NCBI RefSeq assembly: GCF_041434935.1
Contig: NZ_CP107964.1
Span: forward strand, 62,001-126,000
From: Kitasatospora sp. NBC_00374
Lineage (GTDB): Bacteria > Actinomycetota > Actinomycetes > Streptomycetales > Streptomycetaceae
Length of the DNA stretch: 64,000 nt
Direction of reading: 5' to 3'
A program made the position numbers and the translations under genes. Below are positions 46,035 through 55,037 of the stretch, one piece after another. Under the pieces are notes generated by a model. The model was not told the DNA's origin. It saw nothing but the letters and a program-made list of their open reading frames with translations, and ran no database searches. The stretch's first letter is position 1. Every line of letters starts with the position of its first letter.

Positions 46035-46210
46035 GTCATCTCATTTGGTGAGCCTGCGGTGGCAGATGAAGGTGGCGGCGATGGTGGCGAAGGCTGCGAA
46101 GTGGTCGGCTTTGCGTTCGTATCAGCGGTGGCGCCGACGGAATCCGCCGAGCCAAGCGACGGTCCTCTCGATCACCCAGCGGTGGCGGCCGAGGTGAGTG
46201 CGTCACCTGC
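46035..46210 (-). pseudogene. IS5-family transposase C-terminal fragment
   Basis: Minus strand gives HRWVIERTVAWLGGFRRRHR, then a TGA in place of the usual Arg codon, YERKADHFAAFATIAATFIC and HRRLTK. This is the end of an IS5-type transposase with one nonsense change; the rest is missing. Confidence 0.75.
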
Positions 46211-46318
46211 GGGTGGCGGCCTTCCGGCTGTCCACCGCGCGGTGTGCCTCGGCGGGAACGACGCTCGGCGGATGGTCCGCGGCCGGGGGCCCCGTCGCGG
46301 TGTCGGGTCGTCAGCTCC

Positions 46319-47539
46319 TCAGGCGGTCGCCTTGAGGGTGTCGTCGAGCCAGTCGTAGATGCGGGCCTGGGTCAGGCGCATGGCGCCGGGATGGCAGTGG
46401 GCGCCGGCGCCTTCCTCGGCGGTGAACACCATCAGGGTCTTGGGGCAGGTGAGGTGGTCGTAGAGCTGTTCGGGCTGGCCCTTGAAGAACATGTCCTCTT
46501 CGGCGTCGCAGACCAGGGTGGGGCACTGGATCCGTTCGGCGATGCCGTCGGCGAGGGTGTAGTCGAGGTAGGAGGCGTTGAAGGCCCGGGGGGTGTCGAC
46601 GCCCATGACGTACATGCCGTGGTTGATCGCCCAGCGGGCGATCGGGTCCTTGGCCATGATCTGTTCGAGGGCGGCGTCGAGTTCGGGAGCGGACTGTGCG
46701 CGCAGGAGCCGCTCGGCCTCCTCGCGGGTGCCGGGGATGTTGCGGACGGAGGTCTGGCCGAGGTCGTAGAGGCCGTCGACGGCGATCAGCGCGGCCAGGC
46801 GGTGCTCGAACGCGGCGGCCCTGGGGGCGAGGACGCCGCCCATGCTGATACCGAGGAGTGCGATGCGGTTGTTGTCGACGTCCGGGAGGGTCTCGGCGAA
46901 GTCCACGACGGGGGTGATGACGTTCTCCCAGTCGGGGCGGAACACCAGGCCCTCGTGGTGGCGCGGCCCGGGCATGCCGGGGCCGTCGAAGACCAGCACG
47001 GTGTAGCCGCGCTCGACGCCGGCCATCGCCCCGAAGAAGTGCAGCTCCTCCGCGGTGCCGTCGAAGCCGTTGTGCATGATCAGCGTCGGCCGCGGGGTCC
47101 CGGAGTCGTCGACGCGGTACAGGTAGCCCGGCAGGGTGGTGGCCTCGTACGGGATCTCGACCGGCTCGATGATCGGGGTGAACAGCGCGGCCGCCGCTCG
47201 GAAGCAGGCCACGCTGCGGTCGTAGGCGTGGTCGTGACGCGGGTCGCAGGGGTGGCCGTGCAGGAAGAACTCGGCCGACCGGTAGTAGTTCGACGCCCGC
47301 AGGAACCCGTCCCGGGCACTCACCCGGTGACCGGCCGCCAGTGCCTTCTCGGCCTCGCCGGACACCCGGTCGGCGGTGGCCAGCCACTCGGTGTACCAGC
47401 TGGCGTAGTCACCCTCGGTGATGCGCTCACCGGTGGCGACGACCTCGCCGAAGTCGGCGCCGCCGTAGGCGATGTGACTCATCGAGCGCAGGGTCTCGTA
47501 CCAGAACTGGATGTTGTTCGGGAACAGCAGCTGCTTCAT
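46319..47539 (-). CDS. Alpha/beta hydrolase, dipeptidyl-peptidase/FrsA-like fold
   Basis: A 406-residue cytoplasmic hydrolase starting MKQLLFPNNIQFWYETLRSM; AGGAGT precedes the ATG at 47539. The N-terminal helical cap (residues about 1-130: RVSARDGFLRASNYYRSAEF) is like that of 2,6-dihydropseudooxynicotine hydrolase and related enzymes. The catalytic domain shows the oxyanion region IMHNGFDGT, nucleophile elbow LLGISMGG (Ser at about 250), an acid in LVCDAEEDMFF and His in EEGAGAHCHPGAM. Substrate unknown; C-C or ester bond hydrolysis is typical. It is divergent from the TetR gene at 47634, and two inverted repeats occupy the gap, so it is probably induced by the ligand of that repressor. Confidence 0.88.
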   Translation of the reverse strand: MKQLLFPNNIQFWYETLRSMSHIAYGGADFGEVVATGERITEGDYASWYTEWLATADRVSGEAEKALAAGHRVSARDGFLRASNYYRSAEFFLHGHPCDPRHDHAYDRSVACFRAAAALFTPIIEPVEIPYEATTLPGYLYRVDDSGTPRPTLIMHNGFDGTAEELHFFGAMAGVERGYTVLVFDGPGMPGPRHHEGLVFRPDWENVITPVVDFAETLPDVDNNRIALLGISMGGVLAPRAAAFEHRLAALIAVDGLYDLGQTSVRNIPGTREEAERLLRAQSAPELDAALEQIMAKDPIARWAINHGMYVMGVDTPRAFNASYLDYTLADGIAERIQCPTLVCDAEEDMFFKGQPEQLYDHLTCPKTLMVFTAEEGAGAHCHPGAMRLTQARIYDWLDDTLKATA

Positions 47540-47559
47540 CGGACACTCCTCAGGACCCT

Positions 47560-47579
47560 TAAGCACGGATCTGTGCTTA
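47560..47579. promoter_or_regulatory. TetR operator 1, near the hydrolase start
   Basis: TAAGCAC, 6-bp spacer GGATCT, GTGCTTA: perfect 7-bp arms, 21 bases before the hydrolase ATG. Confidence 0.7.
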
Positions 47580-47609
47580 CGGCGAGAACTGTAGCCCCTC
47601 CGGATACTC

Positions 47610-47630
47610 GAAGCAAACATCTGTGCTTAC
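47610..47630. promoter_or_regulatory. TetR operator 2, near the regulator start
   Basis: GAAGCAAACATCTGTGCTTAC: the same motif with a degenerate left arm, 50 bp from operator 1 and directly before the regulator start. Confidence 0.65.
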
Positions 47631-47633
47631 GAT

Positions 47634-48236
47634 GTGGGGGTGACTCCGAAACAACCGACCACACGCATCCGCAAGAGCCCCGAACAGGTCCGCGCGGCCG
47701 TCCACCAGGCGGTCATCGACCTGCTCTGCGACCCGGAGGGCGAAGACCTCAACATCCCCGCGATCGCGCAACGCGCCGGCGTCAACCACACCAGCGTCTA
47801 CCGGCGCTGGGGCAGCCTCGACACACTTCTGGCCGACATGGTCACCACCCGCCTCGAACGCGACTCGCCGCTGAACGACACCGGCACCCTGCGCGGCGAC
47901 CTCCTCGCCTGGGCCGAAGCCAGCGTCGCGAGCATCCGCACACCCGAAGGGCGCGCCCTCGTGCGCGCCGTCATCCTGTCCATGCCGAACAGCGCCCAGG
48001 CCCAGGACGAGCGTGCGCAGCACTTCCGGCGCCGGATGCACTCCATCGAGCAGATCCGCCGGCGGGCCACGGCCCGGGGCGAGAACCCACCACCCCTGGA
48101 GCAGATCCTCGACCAGCTCATCGCACCGTTCTACCTGCGGGCGATCTTCGGCATCGACCCTCCGGCCACCGGCTACCCCGAGCTCCTCGTCGACAGACTG
48201 CTCGGCAGCGCACGTGCGGGTTCTGCCGTCGACTGA
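47634..48236 (+). CDS. TetR family transcriptional regulator
   Basis: A 200-residue TetR repressor (GTG at 47634, or GTG at 47640). The helix-turn-helix covers about residues 18-62 (AVHQAVIDLLCDPEGEDLNI, PAIAQRAGVNHTSVYRRWGS). The C-terminal domain includes RGDLLAWAEASVASIRTPEG and LIAPFYLRAIFGIDP, the TetR_C_11-like arrangement where LxxLIAPxYxR is common. It is divergent from the alpha/beta hydrolase, and paired operators sit between them, so it most likely represses both genes. Confidence 0.87.
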   Translation: MGVTPKQPTTRIRKSPEQVRAAVHQAVIDLLCDPEGEDLNIPAIAQRAGVNHTSVYRRWGSLDTLLADMVTTRLERDSPLNDTGTLRGDLLAWAEASVASIRTPEGRALVRAVILSMPNSAQAQDERAQHFRRRMHSIEQIRRRATARGENPPPLEQILDQLIAPFYLRAIFGIDPPATGYPELLVDRLLGSARAGSAVD

Positions 48237-48360
48237 CGCGCCGTGGGCGCGGACGGAGCCGTTGTTTACCGGACCGGACGCCGAAGCGGGGCGGGGCGGG
48301 CCGCTGGGCGGTCGCGGTCCCGGGAGGTCTGCTGTCGGGGGGATGTGTCAGAGTCTGCGG

Positions 48361-49278
48361 ATGCTGAAGATCGTGGTGGAGACCGAGAACGGGGAGCGGC
48401 ACGTCGGTGTGTCCGCCGAGGAACTGGCCGGGCTGGTCCAACGGATCGGCGGTGACGGGGACCGCTTCCTGGTCGTCCAGCGGATACCCGATCTGCCCGA
48501 CGTCTTCACGCAGGTCTGGCACGAGGCCGGCGGGGACTACACGCTGCAGCACCGCGCCGGCCCCGCCGGTCAGCACTTCCAGGTGATGGTCGACAGTCCC
48601 GAGACGGTGACCGCGGCAATGACCGGCTGGGCCGCCCGGACGCCCGGCTGGGACACCACTCTGGCCTGGTCGCTGCTGGACCTGGGCCCCACCCCCGAGG
48701 TACCGCCGCTCGACCTGGACGACGACGACCGCGCGGTGTTGGAGCAGCGCCTCCGCGAGACGCTGGCCGGCGGCTACGTCACCCGCGCCGCTCTGGCGGA
48801 GCTCGCCGAGGACTACCTGGTCACCGCGGAGCGCCGGCCCGTGTCGCGTGAGCAGGCGCGGGTGCTGGCCGACCGGATGTGGCTGGAGCGCCTGGCGGAG
48901 CAGGCCGACTGGCAGGGCGAGACGGACCCTGAGCGGCTCACCCGCGCGTTCACCGCCCTGCAGGAGGCCGGTATCACCGCCCGCGAGCACTTCGCCTGCT
49001 GCCGCAGCTGCGGCCAGTCCGAGATCGGCGGCGAAGGCGGCCCCGACACCCGCGGCTTCGTCTACTTCCACACCCAGTGCACGGACTCCGCCGCGGCCGG
49101 CCACGGCCTGACGCTCCTCTACGGCGGCTTCGACGGCTCGCCCGCAACCACCACAGCCATCGGCCACGAGGTCGTGGCCGCCCTCGAAGCAGCCGGCCTG
49201 CGTACCGACTGGGACCACGACCCCGGCCAGGCCATCACCATCACCCCCCTGGACTGGCGCCGCCGCCTGGTCGGGTAG
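48361..49278 (+). CDS. DUF6891-like protein
   Basis: A 305-residue protein starting MLKIVVETENGERHVGVSAE; an upstream in-frame ATG at 48343 is possible. The first 110 residues look like a ligand- or protein-binding domain common to several streptomycete hypotheticals (FLVVQRIPDLPDVFTQVWHE). The C-terminal 180 residues match the DUF6891 type: LAGGYVTRAALAELAEDYLV, REHFACCRSCGQSEIGGEGG, GFVYFHTQCTDSAAAGHGLT. A CCRSCG pair with a later Cys may bind zinc. Function unknown. It follows the TetR gene on the same strand by about 120 bp but need not be in the same unit. Confidence 0.75.
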   Translation: MLKIVVETENGERHVGVSAEELAGLVQRIGGDGDRFLVVQRIPDLPDVFTQVWHEAGGDYTLQHRAGPAGQHFQVMVDSPETVTAAMTGWAARTPGWDTTLAWSLLDLGPTPEVPPLDLDDDDRAVLEQRLRETLAGGYVTRAALAELAEDYLVTAERRPVSREQARVLADRMWLERLAEQADWQGETDPERLTRAFTALQEAGITAREHFACCRSCGQSEIGGEGGPDTRGFVYFHTQCTDSAAAGHGLTLLYGGFDGSPATTTAIGHEVVAALEAAGLRTDWDHDPGQAITITPLDWRRRLVG

Positions 49279-49928
49279 GTCAGCCTCGTCCAGGCAACCG
49301 GGAGACGGACCACAGGAAGACGTCATCAGACCTTCTGGCACGTCGGACGGCGACCATCTCCCCTGCCCCGTCATCGCCCTGTAAGAGGAGCGGCTGCTCG
49401 CCGCGAGGGACTCCACGCGGAGCACGGCGGCCAGCGTGAGGATGCTTGCCGCAGGACGTTCGTTGTGCGGTGCGTGGAGCCCGATCAGCTGTCCGGTTCC
49501 CGGCACCGAGCGAGCCCCGGCTCCGCCCTACGGACAGCGCCGCGCCGGCCGCGAGATCAGGCCGGTTCCTGCGGCTTGTCTGCCGTCGGGGATGGAGTCG
49601 TCTCCCGCAGGGCGAGGACGGTGAGGAGGGCGAACGCCACCGCGGCGGCGAGGGTACGGGCGTCGTTGAACAGCTCCCAGCGGCGCAGGATGCCCGCATG
49701 GTCGGCCGGTGCTGCGGTGGCGGCCCACTGCTTGATGAGGCCGTTGATCGGGACGTTCCCGAACCGGGTGATCAGGAAGGACGCGACGGTCAGGAACCCG
49801 GCCGCAGTCGCGAGGATTCGCGGCCTGCCGCGCGTGAGGGCGGCCAGGGCGAGGGAGCTGAGGGCGGAGACCGCCATGGCACCCTGCACCGTGATCCCGT
49901 TCATCTTCATCAGCTCGGCGTGACTCCT

Positions 49929-49948
49929 CCCCCGGCTGAGGCCGGGGG
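49929..49948. repeat. IS605 end hairpin on the tnpB side
   Basis: CCCCCGGC, loop TGAG, GCCGGGGG. It lies 3-prime of tnpB, where the omega RNA of TnpB elements is usually encoded across the end. Confidence 0.7.
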
Positions 49949-49955
49949 CTTCTCG

Positions 49956-51155
49956 CTATGCCGGTACGGCTTCGCGACGGACCAGCCCGGCCCGTAGAAC
50001 ATTGAGTGCTCCCACGGTGTCAGCGTGCGCGTGGTGGCCGCACCGCTGACAGTGGAACTTCTCCTGTGCGGGCCGGTTCTCCTTGGCGACGTGCCCGCAT
50101 TCGGGGCAGGTCCGGGAGGTGTTGCGGGGGTCCACGGCGATCAATTCCCGTCCGGCACTTTCAGCCTTGGCGTGCAGGACCGCGAGGAACACCCCCCATC
50201 CGGCGTCGGCAATGCTGCGGTTGAGTCCGGCCTTTGAGGCGGACCCGTTGGGCAGGAAAACGCCCGGCTGATCGGGGTCGGGCTTCGGCTTGGGGGCCTT
50301 GCTCATGTTGCGGATCTTGAGGTCTTCGTGCGCGATGAAGTCGTGCGCGCGGACCAGTCCAAGGGCGGTCTTGTGGGCGTGGTCGAGGCGTTGGCGGCGG
50401 ACCTTGCGGTGGAGGTCGGCGACCTTGGCCACGGCCTTGCGGCGGCGGTTGCTGCGCCGCTTGCACCGGGCAAGGGCCCGCTGTGCGGCTTCGATCTTCG
50501 CGGCGACGGTGCGGGCGTGGCGCGGGTTGGGCACGAACTCGCCGTTGGAGTCGGCAAGGAAGTTGGCTATGCCCAGGTCGATGCCGACCACGCTGCCCGT
50601 CGCGGGCAGCTGCTCGGGCTGGTCCTGCTCGGCGGTCAGCACGACGAACCACTTGCGGCCCTCGCGCTTGACACTGACGGTTCTGACCTTGCCGACCACG
50701 GCCCGGTGCTGATTGACCTTGACGTGTCCGACGCCTTGGAACCGGACGCGAGTGACGGGGTCGTGCGGGGTGGAGTCCCACCGGCAGCCGTCCCCGTCTT
50801 TCGGGAACTCGACCGTGTCGAACCAGTTCACACCCCGGAACCGGGGGTAGCCGGGCGTCTCACCGGACTTGACCCGGCGGAAGAACGCCGCGAACGCCTT
50901 GTCGAGACGGCGGAGAGTCGCCTGCTGGGAGGAGAACGACCACCGGCCCTGACGCTCCGGGTCGAATGCCCGGATGTCCTTGAGCTGCGCCGACTGCATC
51001 CCGTACTTGACGCTCGTCTTCGACGGGTGCCGGTAGGCGTCGCGGCGTTCCTGCAACGCCCCGTTGTAGAGCGAACAGTGATCCCGCAGCATCTCGGCGA
51101 GTGCCTGTGTCTGACCCACGGTGGGCCGCATGAGGAACTTGTATGCACGGATCAT
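49956..51155 (-). CDS. tnpB: RNA-guided endonuclease TnpB (IS605 family)
   Basis: About 399 residues from the ATG at 51155 (MIRAYKFLMRPTVGQTQALA), chosen because homology begins there. The N-terminal OrfB_IS605 helix region includes CSLYNGALQERRDAY. The RuvC-like domain shows GSVVGIDLGIANFLADSNGE (first Asp), FIAHEDLKIRNMSK (Glu) and HHAHADTVGALNVLRAGLVR (last Asp). A zinc finger lies between (TCPECGHVAKENR and CQRCG). All catalytic residues are present. TnpB proteins are guided by an RNA from the element end and cut donor sites to favour element retention. Confidence 0.9.
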   Translation of the reverse strand: MIRAYKFLMRPTVGQTQALAEMLRDHCSLYNGALQERRDAYRHPSKTSVKYGMQSAQLKDIRAFDPERQGRWSFSSQQATLRRLDKAFAAFFRRVKSGETPGYPRFRGVNWFDTVEFPKDGDGCRWDSTPHDPVTRVRFQGVGHVKVNQHRAVVGKVRTVSVKREGRKWFVVLTAEQDQPEQLPATGSVVGIDLGIANFLADSNGEFVPNPRHARTVAAKIEAAQRALARCKRRSNRRRKAVAKVADLHRKVRRQRLDHAHKTALGLVRAHDFIAHEDLKIRNMSKAPKPKPDPDQPGVFLPNGSASKAGLNRSIADAGWGVFLAVLHAKAESAGRELIAVDPRNTSRTCPECGHVAKENRPAQEKFHCQRCGHHAHADTVGALNVLRAGLVRREAVPA

Positions 51156-51205
51156 CCGGTCCACCCCCTCCCGGTGCTGACGATTGATCATACTACGCTT
51201 GGCCC

Positions 51206-51634
51206 ATGTCACCACGTTGGGAACCAGACCCCGATATACGGCGGGGAAACCATGTCGTCTCCAACCTGCACGCACACTTGGTGTTTGTCACCAAGTACCG
51301 GCGTGAGATCTTCAACGACGAGATGCTGACGCGCTGCGAGATGATCATGCGCGACGTGTGCGACGGCTTCGGCGCGGAGCTGCGGGAGTTCAACGGCGAG
51401 GGCGACCACGTCCACCTCCTGGTGCACTACCCGCCGAAGGTCTCCGTCTCCAAGCTGGTCAACAGCCTCAAGGGCGTCAGCTCCCGCTACCTGCGGGCCG
51501 AGTACACCGGGCGCATCAACCGGATCGGCATGGGGTCCGTCTTCTGGGCACCCTCGTACTTCGCGGGGTCCTGCGGCGGCGCACCGCTCAGCATCGTCAA
51601 GGACTACATCGAGAACCAGAAGCGCCCCGTTTGA
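51206..51634 (+). CDS. tnpA: IS200/IS605-family TnpA, Y1 HUH transposase
   Basis: A 142-residue transposase with the HUH motif (GEGDHVHLLVHYP) and the catalytic Tyr in SIVKDYIENQKRP. VVSNLHAHLVFVTKYRREIF is the typical opening. It acts on single-stranded DNA during replication, cutting at short target motifs next to subterminal hairpins. It is divergent from tnpB with a gap of about 50 bases, as in IS605-type layouts. It appears intact. Confidence 0.92.
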   Translation: MSPRWEPDPDIRRGNHVVSNLHAHLVFVTKYRREIFNDEMLTRCEMIMRDVCDGFGAELREFNGEGDHVHLLVHYPPKVSVSKLVNSLKGVSSRYLRAEYTGRINRIGMGSVFWAPSYFAGSCGGAPLSIVKDYIENQKRPV

Positions 51635-51905
51635 CCGTCACCACGGAGGCGCAGAGACCTCCGGCGCTCCGCGCCTCCGTGCCAGGGATCGCATTCCCGC
51701 CCGGCCTGAAGGCCGGGATTCCCTGCGAAGATCAAGGATGGAAGTCGAGTCTCATCTCGAGTGGCACGGCGTTGAAGGTCGGGACGAGGTTCGCGGCGCC
51801 GTAGCCGAAGGCGCCGGCAAGCAGGCCGGTGGAGAACAGGGACAGTCCCTGGAGGAGTCGGGTGCGCATGAATGCCTCTCCCCTGGGGGCGCGAGCGGTG
51901 TCTGC

Positions 51906-52558
51906 GTTCAGACGGCGGTGAAGCGGCTTCTCGCCTCGCCCCGGAGCCGGCCGGGCGGAAGCCTGCGGCCGAAGGCGAGCAGGAGGAGGTCCTGGGCGGC
52001 GCCGTACACGGGGGAACCTGATCCGTACGACCAGTCCAGATCCTCGGCACACAGCCGCACTCCGCCGACGTCGGCGCCGAAGAACCTCAGACCGCTGGGT
52101 CGGATCCCTTCGAGCAGCACCCGCAGCCGGTCCTCGGGGACACGCCGGTCCAGGCCGAGGGCGATCGTGATGTCCAGGCCGTGCACCACGTCGTGGCCGA
52201 GCGCGGCTTGGAGTCCACCGACCGGCGGAGTCCAGGGGTGGTGAGCGTTCTCCCGCAGGAACGCCGCGAGTTCGACCGCGGAATGGGCAGCCGCGTCCCG
52301 GCGTGCGACACGGTCGGTCATGCGGTGCAGGCTTCCCCGGGCCCTGGCCAACTCGCCCATCGTCGCTGGCAGGGAGAGCCGGAACCCCATCGACATGTGG
52401 GCTGCGACCTCACGGACCCGCCATCCCGCGCAGAGGCTCGGCTCGTCCCACTGGGCGGGCCTCAGGCGGTCGAGCAGATCGGCCAGATCCTGGCGTTCCG
52501 CCGCGATCATGGCCCTGACCTCGGCGTTCCTGCGCCTTCGAGATATCGCATTCTCCAT
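51906..52558 (-). CDS. Maleylpyruvate isomerase-like, mycothiol-dependent enzyme
   Basis: A 216-residue DinB-fold protein of the mycothiol-dependent maleylpyruvate isomerase family. The N-terminal domain shows ERQDLADLLDRLRPAQWDEP, SLCAGWRVREVAAHMSMGFR (first metal His in AAHM) and a second His cluster in ALGHDVVHGLDITIALGLDR, which completes a three-His zinc site. The end (LLLLAFGRRLPPGRLRGEAR) is typical of the group. It uses or conjugates mycothiol; substrate unknown. It precedes the broken DUF1772 gene and is divergent from a LysR gene, which probably controls it. Confidence 0.85.
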
Positions 52559-52630
52559 GTGATCAACTCTGCGGTCCGGCCGAACCGCATGTCCAATAGA
52601 TGGATGTGCTGCGATCTAGAATCAGGAGTT

Positions 52631-53548
52631 ATGGAGCTTCGCCAGCTGCGCTACTTCGTCACCGTCGTCGAGGAGGGCGGCTTCACCCGCGCCGCTGCCC
52701 GACTGCACCTGACCCAGCCGGGGCTCAGCGCCCAGATCCGCCAGCTCGAGAAGGAGTTGGGGCAGACCCTGCTCGACCGGTCCAGCCGGTCGGTGACGCC
52801 GACCGAGGTGGGCCGGGCCGTCCTGCCCTATGCGCGAGCGGCGTTGGCGGCTGCGGACGCGGTGCGGCACGCGGTGGACGAGCACGCCGGACTGCTGCGC
52901 GGCCGGGTCACACTCGGACTGGTTCCCGGCGCCACCGGGCACGCCTTCGACGTCGCCTCATTCCTCGCGGACTTCCACGACGCCCACCCCGGCCTGGAGA
53001 TCGCACTGACCGAGGACGCCTCGGATCGGATGCAGGCCGCGCTCCTGGCGGGTGAGATCGACATCGCTCTCCTCGGACCCCCTGGCGAAGAACCTCCGCC
53101 CGGCCTGTCCTACCGGACGGTCATCGACGCTCCGCTCGGCGTCGCCGTCGCAGTCGGCGATCCGCTCCTCGCCGACGCCGACCGCACCGATGTCCCCCTG
53201 ACGGATCTGCGGGACCGCCCGCTGATCTGCCTGCCGCAGGGCACCGGAGTCCGGGCAGCGCTCGAACGCGCCTGCGCGCAGGCCGGGTTCGGGCCCCGGG
53301 TCGCCTTCGAGGCGGCGGCCCCCCACGTGCTCGCCCAGCTCGCCGTCCGGGGCCTGGGTGTCGCCGTCATGCCCATCGACGAGGAGACGCCGGGCATGGC
53401 CGCCCCCCTGCACACCCTGCCGATCGTCCAGCCCCGGATCCGTGCCCGCATCGTCCTCGCCTGGCCGGCCGCCGGGCCCGCAAGCCCGGCGGCCCGGGCG
53501 CTCCTCGCCCGGCTGCACGACGCCCTGCCGAAGGCACCCACGCCGTAG
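52631..53548 (+). CDS. LysR family transcriptional regulator
   Basis: A 305-residue LysR regulator, ATG at 52631 with CAGGAG just upstream. The winged helix-turn-helix covers residues 1-60 (MELRQLRYFVTVVEEGGFTR, AAARLHLTQPGLSAQIRQLE). The substrate-binding domain runs from about 90 to 300 (RVTLGLVPGATGHAF, LGVAVAVGDPLLA, RPLICLPQGTGVRAALERAC, LAVRGLGVAVMPI). It is divergent from the maleylpyruvate-isomerase-like gene with a 72-bp gap and therefore likely activates that gene and formerly DUF1772. The ligand is unknown. Confidence 0.9.
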   Translation: MELRQLRYFVTVVEEGGFTRAAARLHLTQPGLSAQIRQLEKELGQTLLDRSSRSVTPTEVGRAVLPYARAALAAADAVRHAVDEHAGLLRGRVTLGLVPGATGHAFDVASFLADFHDAHPGLEIALTEDASDRMQAALLAGEIDIALLGPPGEEPPPGLSYRTVIDAPLGVAVAVGDPLLADADRTDVPLTDLRDRPLICLPQGTGVRAALERACAQAGFGPRVAFEAAAPHVLAQLAVRGLGVAVMPIDEETPGMAAPLHTLPIVQPRIRARIVLAWPAAGPASPAARALLARLHDALPKAPTP

Positions 53549-53774
53549 GGCAGGACGTCTCTTCCGGATCTTGCCTGCCCCGTACGTCCGGCAGAATCCG
53601 GATGGCTGGCGGGCCGTCCCCGACCTGAGGCCTACCCATCCAGGGGGAGACGCCACGGCAGGGATCGGGTGCGGACGGTACCTGGGGCGGAGGACCACTT
53701 CCGGAGCGAACTGACAGAGTGTCACGTAGTTGGGCGGACGCCGAAGGCACCGCCCGTTCGGAAGGGCGGGGCAC

Positions 53775-55010
53775 ATGACGGGGAACAGCGGCATGCAGTC
53801 GGACCGCGGCACGCCGGGAACGTGCCAGCGCCGTCGGCGACTCCGGATGGCCGTGACGGCGCTCGCGGGCGCGGGCCTGCTGGCCACCGCGGCACCGGCA
53901 GCGACCGCGCAGGGCACCCCGGTCGACGTCGGCCCGAGCCCGACGGCCGGGAGCAGCGCCCCCCGGGTGGACCGGGGTTCCTTGGACGCCGCGGTGGCCG
54001 CGATGGTGAAGCAGGGCGGCGCCTCGGCCGCGCTGGGCGCCGTCCGGGAGGGCTCCCGCCCGACCTGGAAGGGCGCGGCCGGCACCTCCGACGTCGCGAC
54101 CGGCGCGCCGGTCGACGAGAACGGCCGCTTCCGCATCGGCAGCGTCACCAAGGCCTTCGTGTCCACGGTGGTCCTCCAGCTCGTCGGTGAGCACCGGCTG
54201 GGCCTGGACGATCCGATCGAGCGCTTCCTGCCCGGCGAGGTGCCGAACGGCGCCGCCGTCACGGTGCGCCAGCTGCTCAACCACACCAGCGGTCTGCCCA
54301 ACCACACCGATGACCCGGCGTTCGACTTCACCAAGCCGGACTGGGCGGAGCGCGGCCGGTGGAAGGACTACCGGGCCCAGGACCTGGTCGACATCGCCAA
54401 CAGGTTCCCTCCGCTCGCCGCTCCCGGCACCGCTTGGAACTACTCCAACACCAACTACGTCCTGGCCGGGATGATCATCGCGAAGGTGACCGGACACACC
54501 TGGAATGAGGAGGTGGACCGCAGGATCGTCCGCCCGCTCGGCCTGACCCACACCTCCATGCCCGTCAGCTCGCCGTTCATCCCAGGCCCGCACGCCCACG
54601 GCTACCTCCAGCTGCCCGCCGGGCCGGCCGACGTCACCCTGGAGAACCCCTCCTGGGCCGGCCCGGCCGGGGGTGGCATCTCCACCACCGCCGACCTCAA
54701 CCGGTTCATCGCCGCCCTGCTCGGCGGCAAGCTGCTCCGCCCCGCCGAACTCGCCGAGATGCAGCGGACCACCGGCCTGGGCGACGGCAAGGACTACGGT
54801 CTCGGCCTCCAGCGGTACGACACGCCGTGCGGGCTGTACTGGGGCCTCACCGGCGGCATCCCCGGCTACCACACCGGCATGTTCGGCGCGGCGGACGGGC
54901 AGCGCCAGTTCGCCATGTCGGTGAACTTCTACGGCTCCTCCGACCCGGCGGCCAGCGGAAAGGCGTGGCAGGACCTCGTCGACGCCGGGACCTGCGCCGG
55001 CCGGGGGTGA
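53775..55010 (+). CDS. Secreted serine hydrolase (class C beta-lactamase/DD-peptidase fold)
   Basis: A 411-residue exported protein. A signal peptide runs to about residue 45 (LRMAVTALAGAGLLATAAPA, AATAQG). The beta-lactamase-fold domain covers about 65-400: RFRIGSVTKAFVSTVVLQLV with the nucleophile Ser and Lys in SVTK, AWNYSNTNYVLAGMIIAKVT with the Tyr of YSN, and GLTGGIPGYHTGM as the third motif region (HxG-like). This matches Streptomyces R61-type DD-carboxypeptidase relatives, including esterases. Whether it hydrolyses cell-wall peptides, beta-lactams or esters cannot be told. Confidence 0.88.
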   Translation: MTGNSGMQSDRGTPGTCQRRRRLRMAVTALAGAGLLATAAPAATAQGTPVDVGPSPTAGSSAPRVDRGSLDAAVAAMVKQGGASAALGAVREGSRPTWKGAAGTSDVATGAPVDENGRFRIGSVTKAFVSTVVLQLVGEHRLGLDDPIERFLPGEVPNGAAVTVRQLLNHTSGLPNHTDDPAFDFTKPDWAERGRWKDYRAQDLVDIANRFPPLAAPGTAWNYSNTNYVLAGMIIAKVTGHTWNEEVDRRIVRPLGLTHTSMPVSSPFIPGPHAHGYLQLPAGPADVTLENPSWAGPAGGGISTTADLNRFIAALLGGKLLRPAELAEMQRTTGLGDGKDYGLGLQRYDTPCGLYWGLTGGIPGYHTGMFGAADGQRQFAMSVNFYGSSDPAASGKAWQDLVDAGTCAGRG

Positions 55011-55037
55011 GCGACCGGCAGGGTCACCCGTAGGCCT

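Larger units (their letters stand above)
49921..51738. mobile_element. IS605-type element (TnpA plus TnpB)
   Basis: About 1.82 kb without target duplication or terminal inverted repeats, as usual for HUH-transposase elements. Each end has a subterminal hairpin: CCCCCGGC-TGAG-GCCGGGGG at 49929-49948 and CCCGGCC-TGAA-GGCCGGG at 51700-51717. The tnpA and tnpB genes are divergent in the middle. Borders come from the uninterrupted DUF1772 reading frame and are ambiguous by 2 bases (CA). Confidence 0.85.
49557..51869 (-). pseudogene. DUF1772 membrane protein gene split by the IS605-type element
   Basis: The N-terminal piece (51739-51869) starts MRTRLLQGLSLFSTGLLAGA with GGGGAGAGG upstream and reads to MRLDFH. 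The C-terminal piece (49557-49920) continues AELMKMNGITVQGAMAVSAL, ILATAAGFLTVASFLITRFG, NVPINGLIKQWAATAAPADH and WELFNDARTLAAAVAFALLT. Removing the element at 49921-51738 rejoins GACTTCCA to CGCCGAG in frame and gives a DUF1772 (anthrone-oxygenase-like) protein of about 165 residues with four membrane helices. It starts 37 bases after the maleylpyruvate-isomerase-like gene, so the two formed an operon. Inactive as it stands unless the element excises. Confidence 0.85.

Noticed and set aside
49956..51155. Considered TnpB as a domesticated regulator (TldR-like)
   Set aside because: All three RuvC acidic residues and the zinc finger are present, and tnpA is adjacent, so a normal nuclease is more likely.
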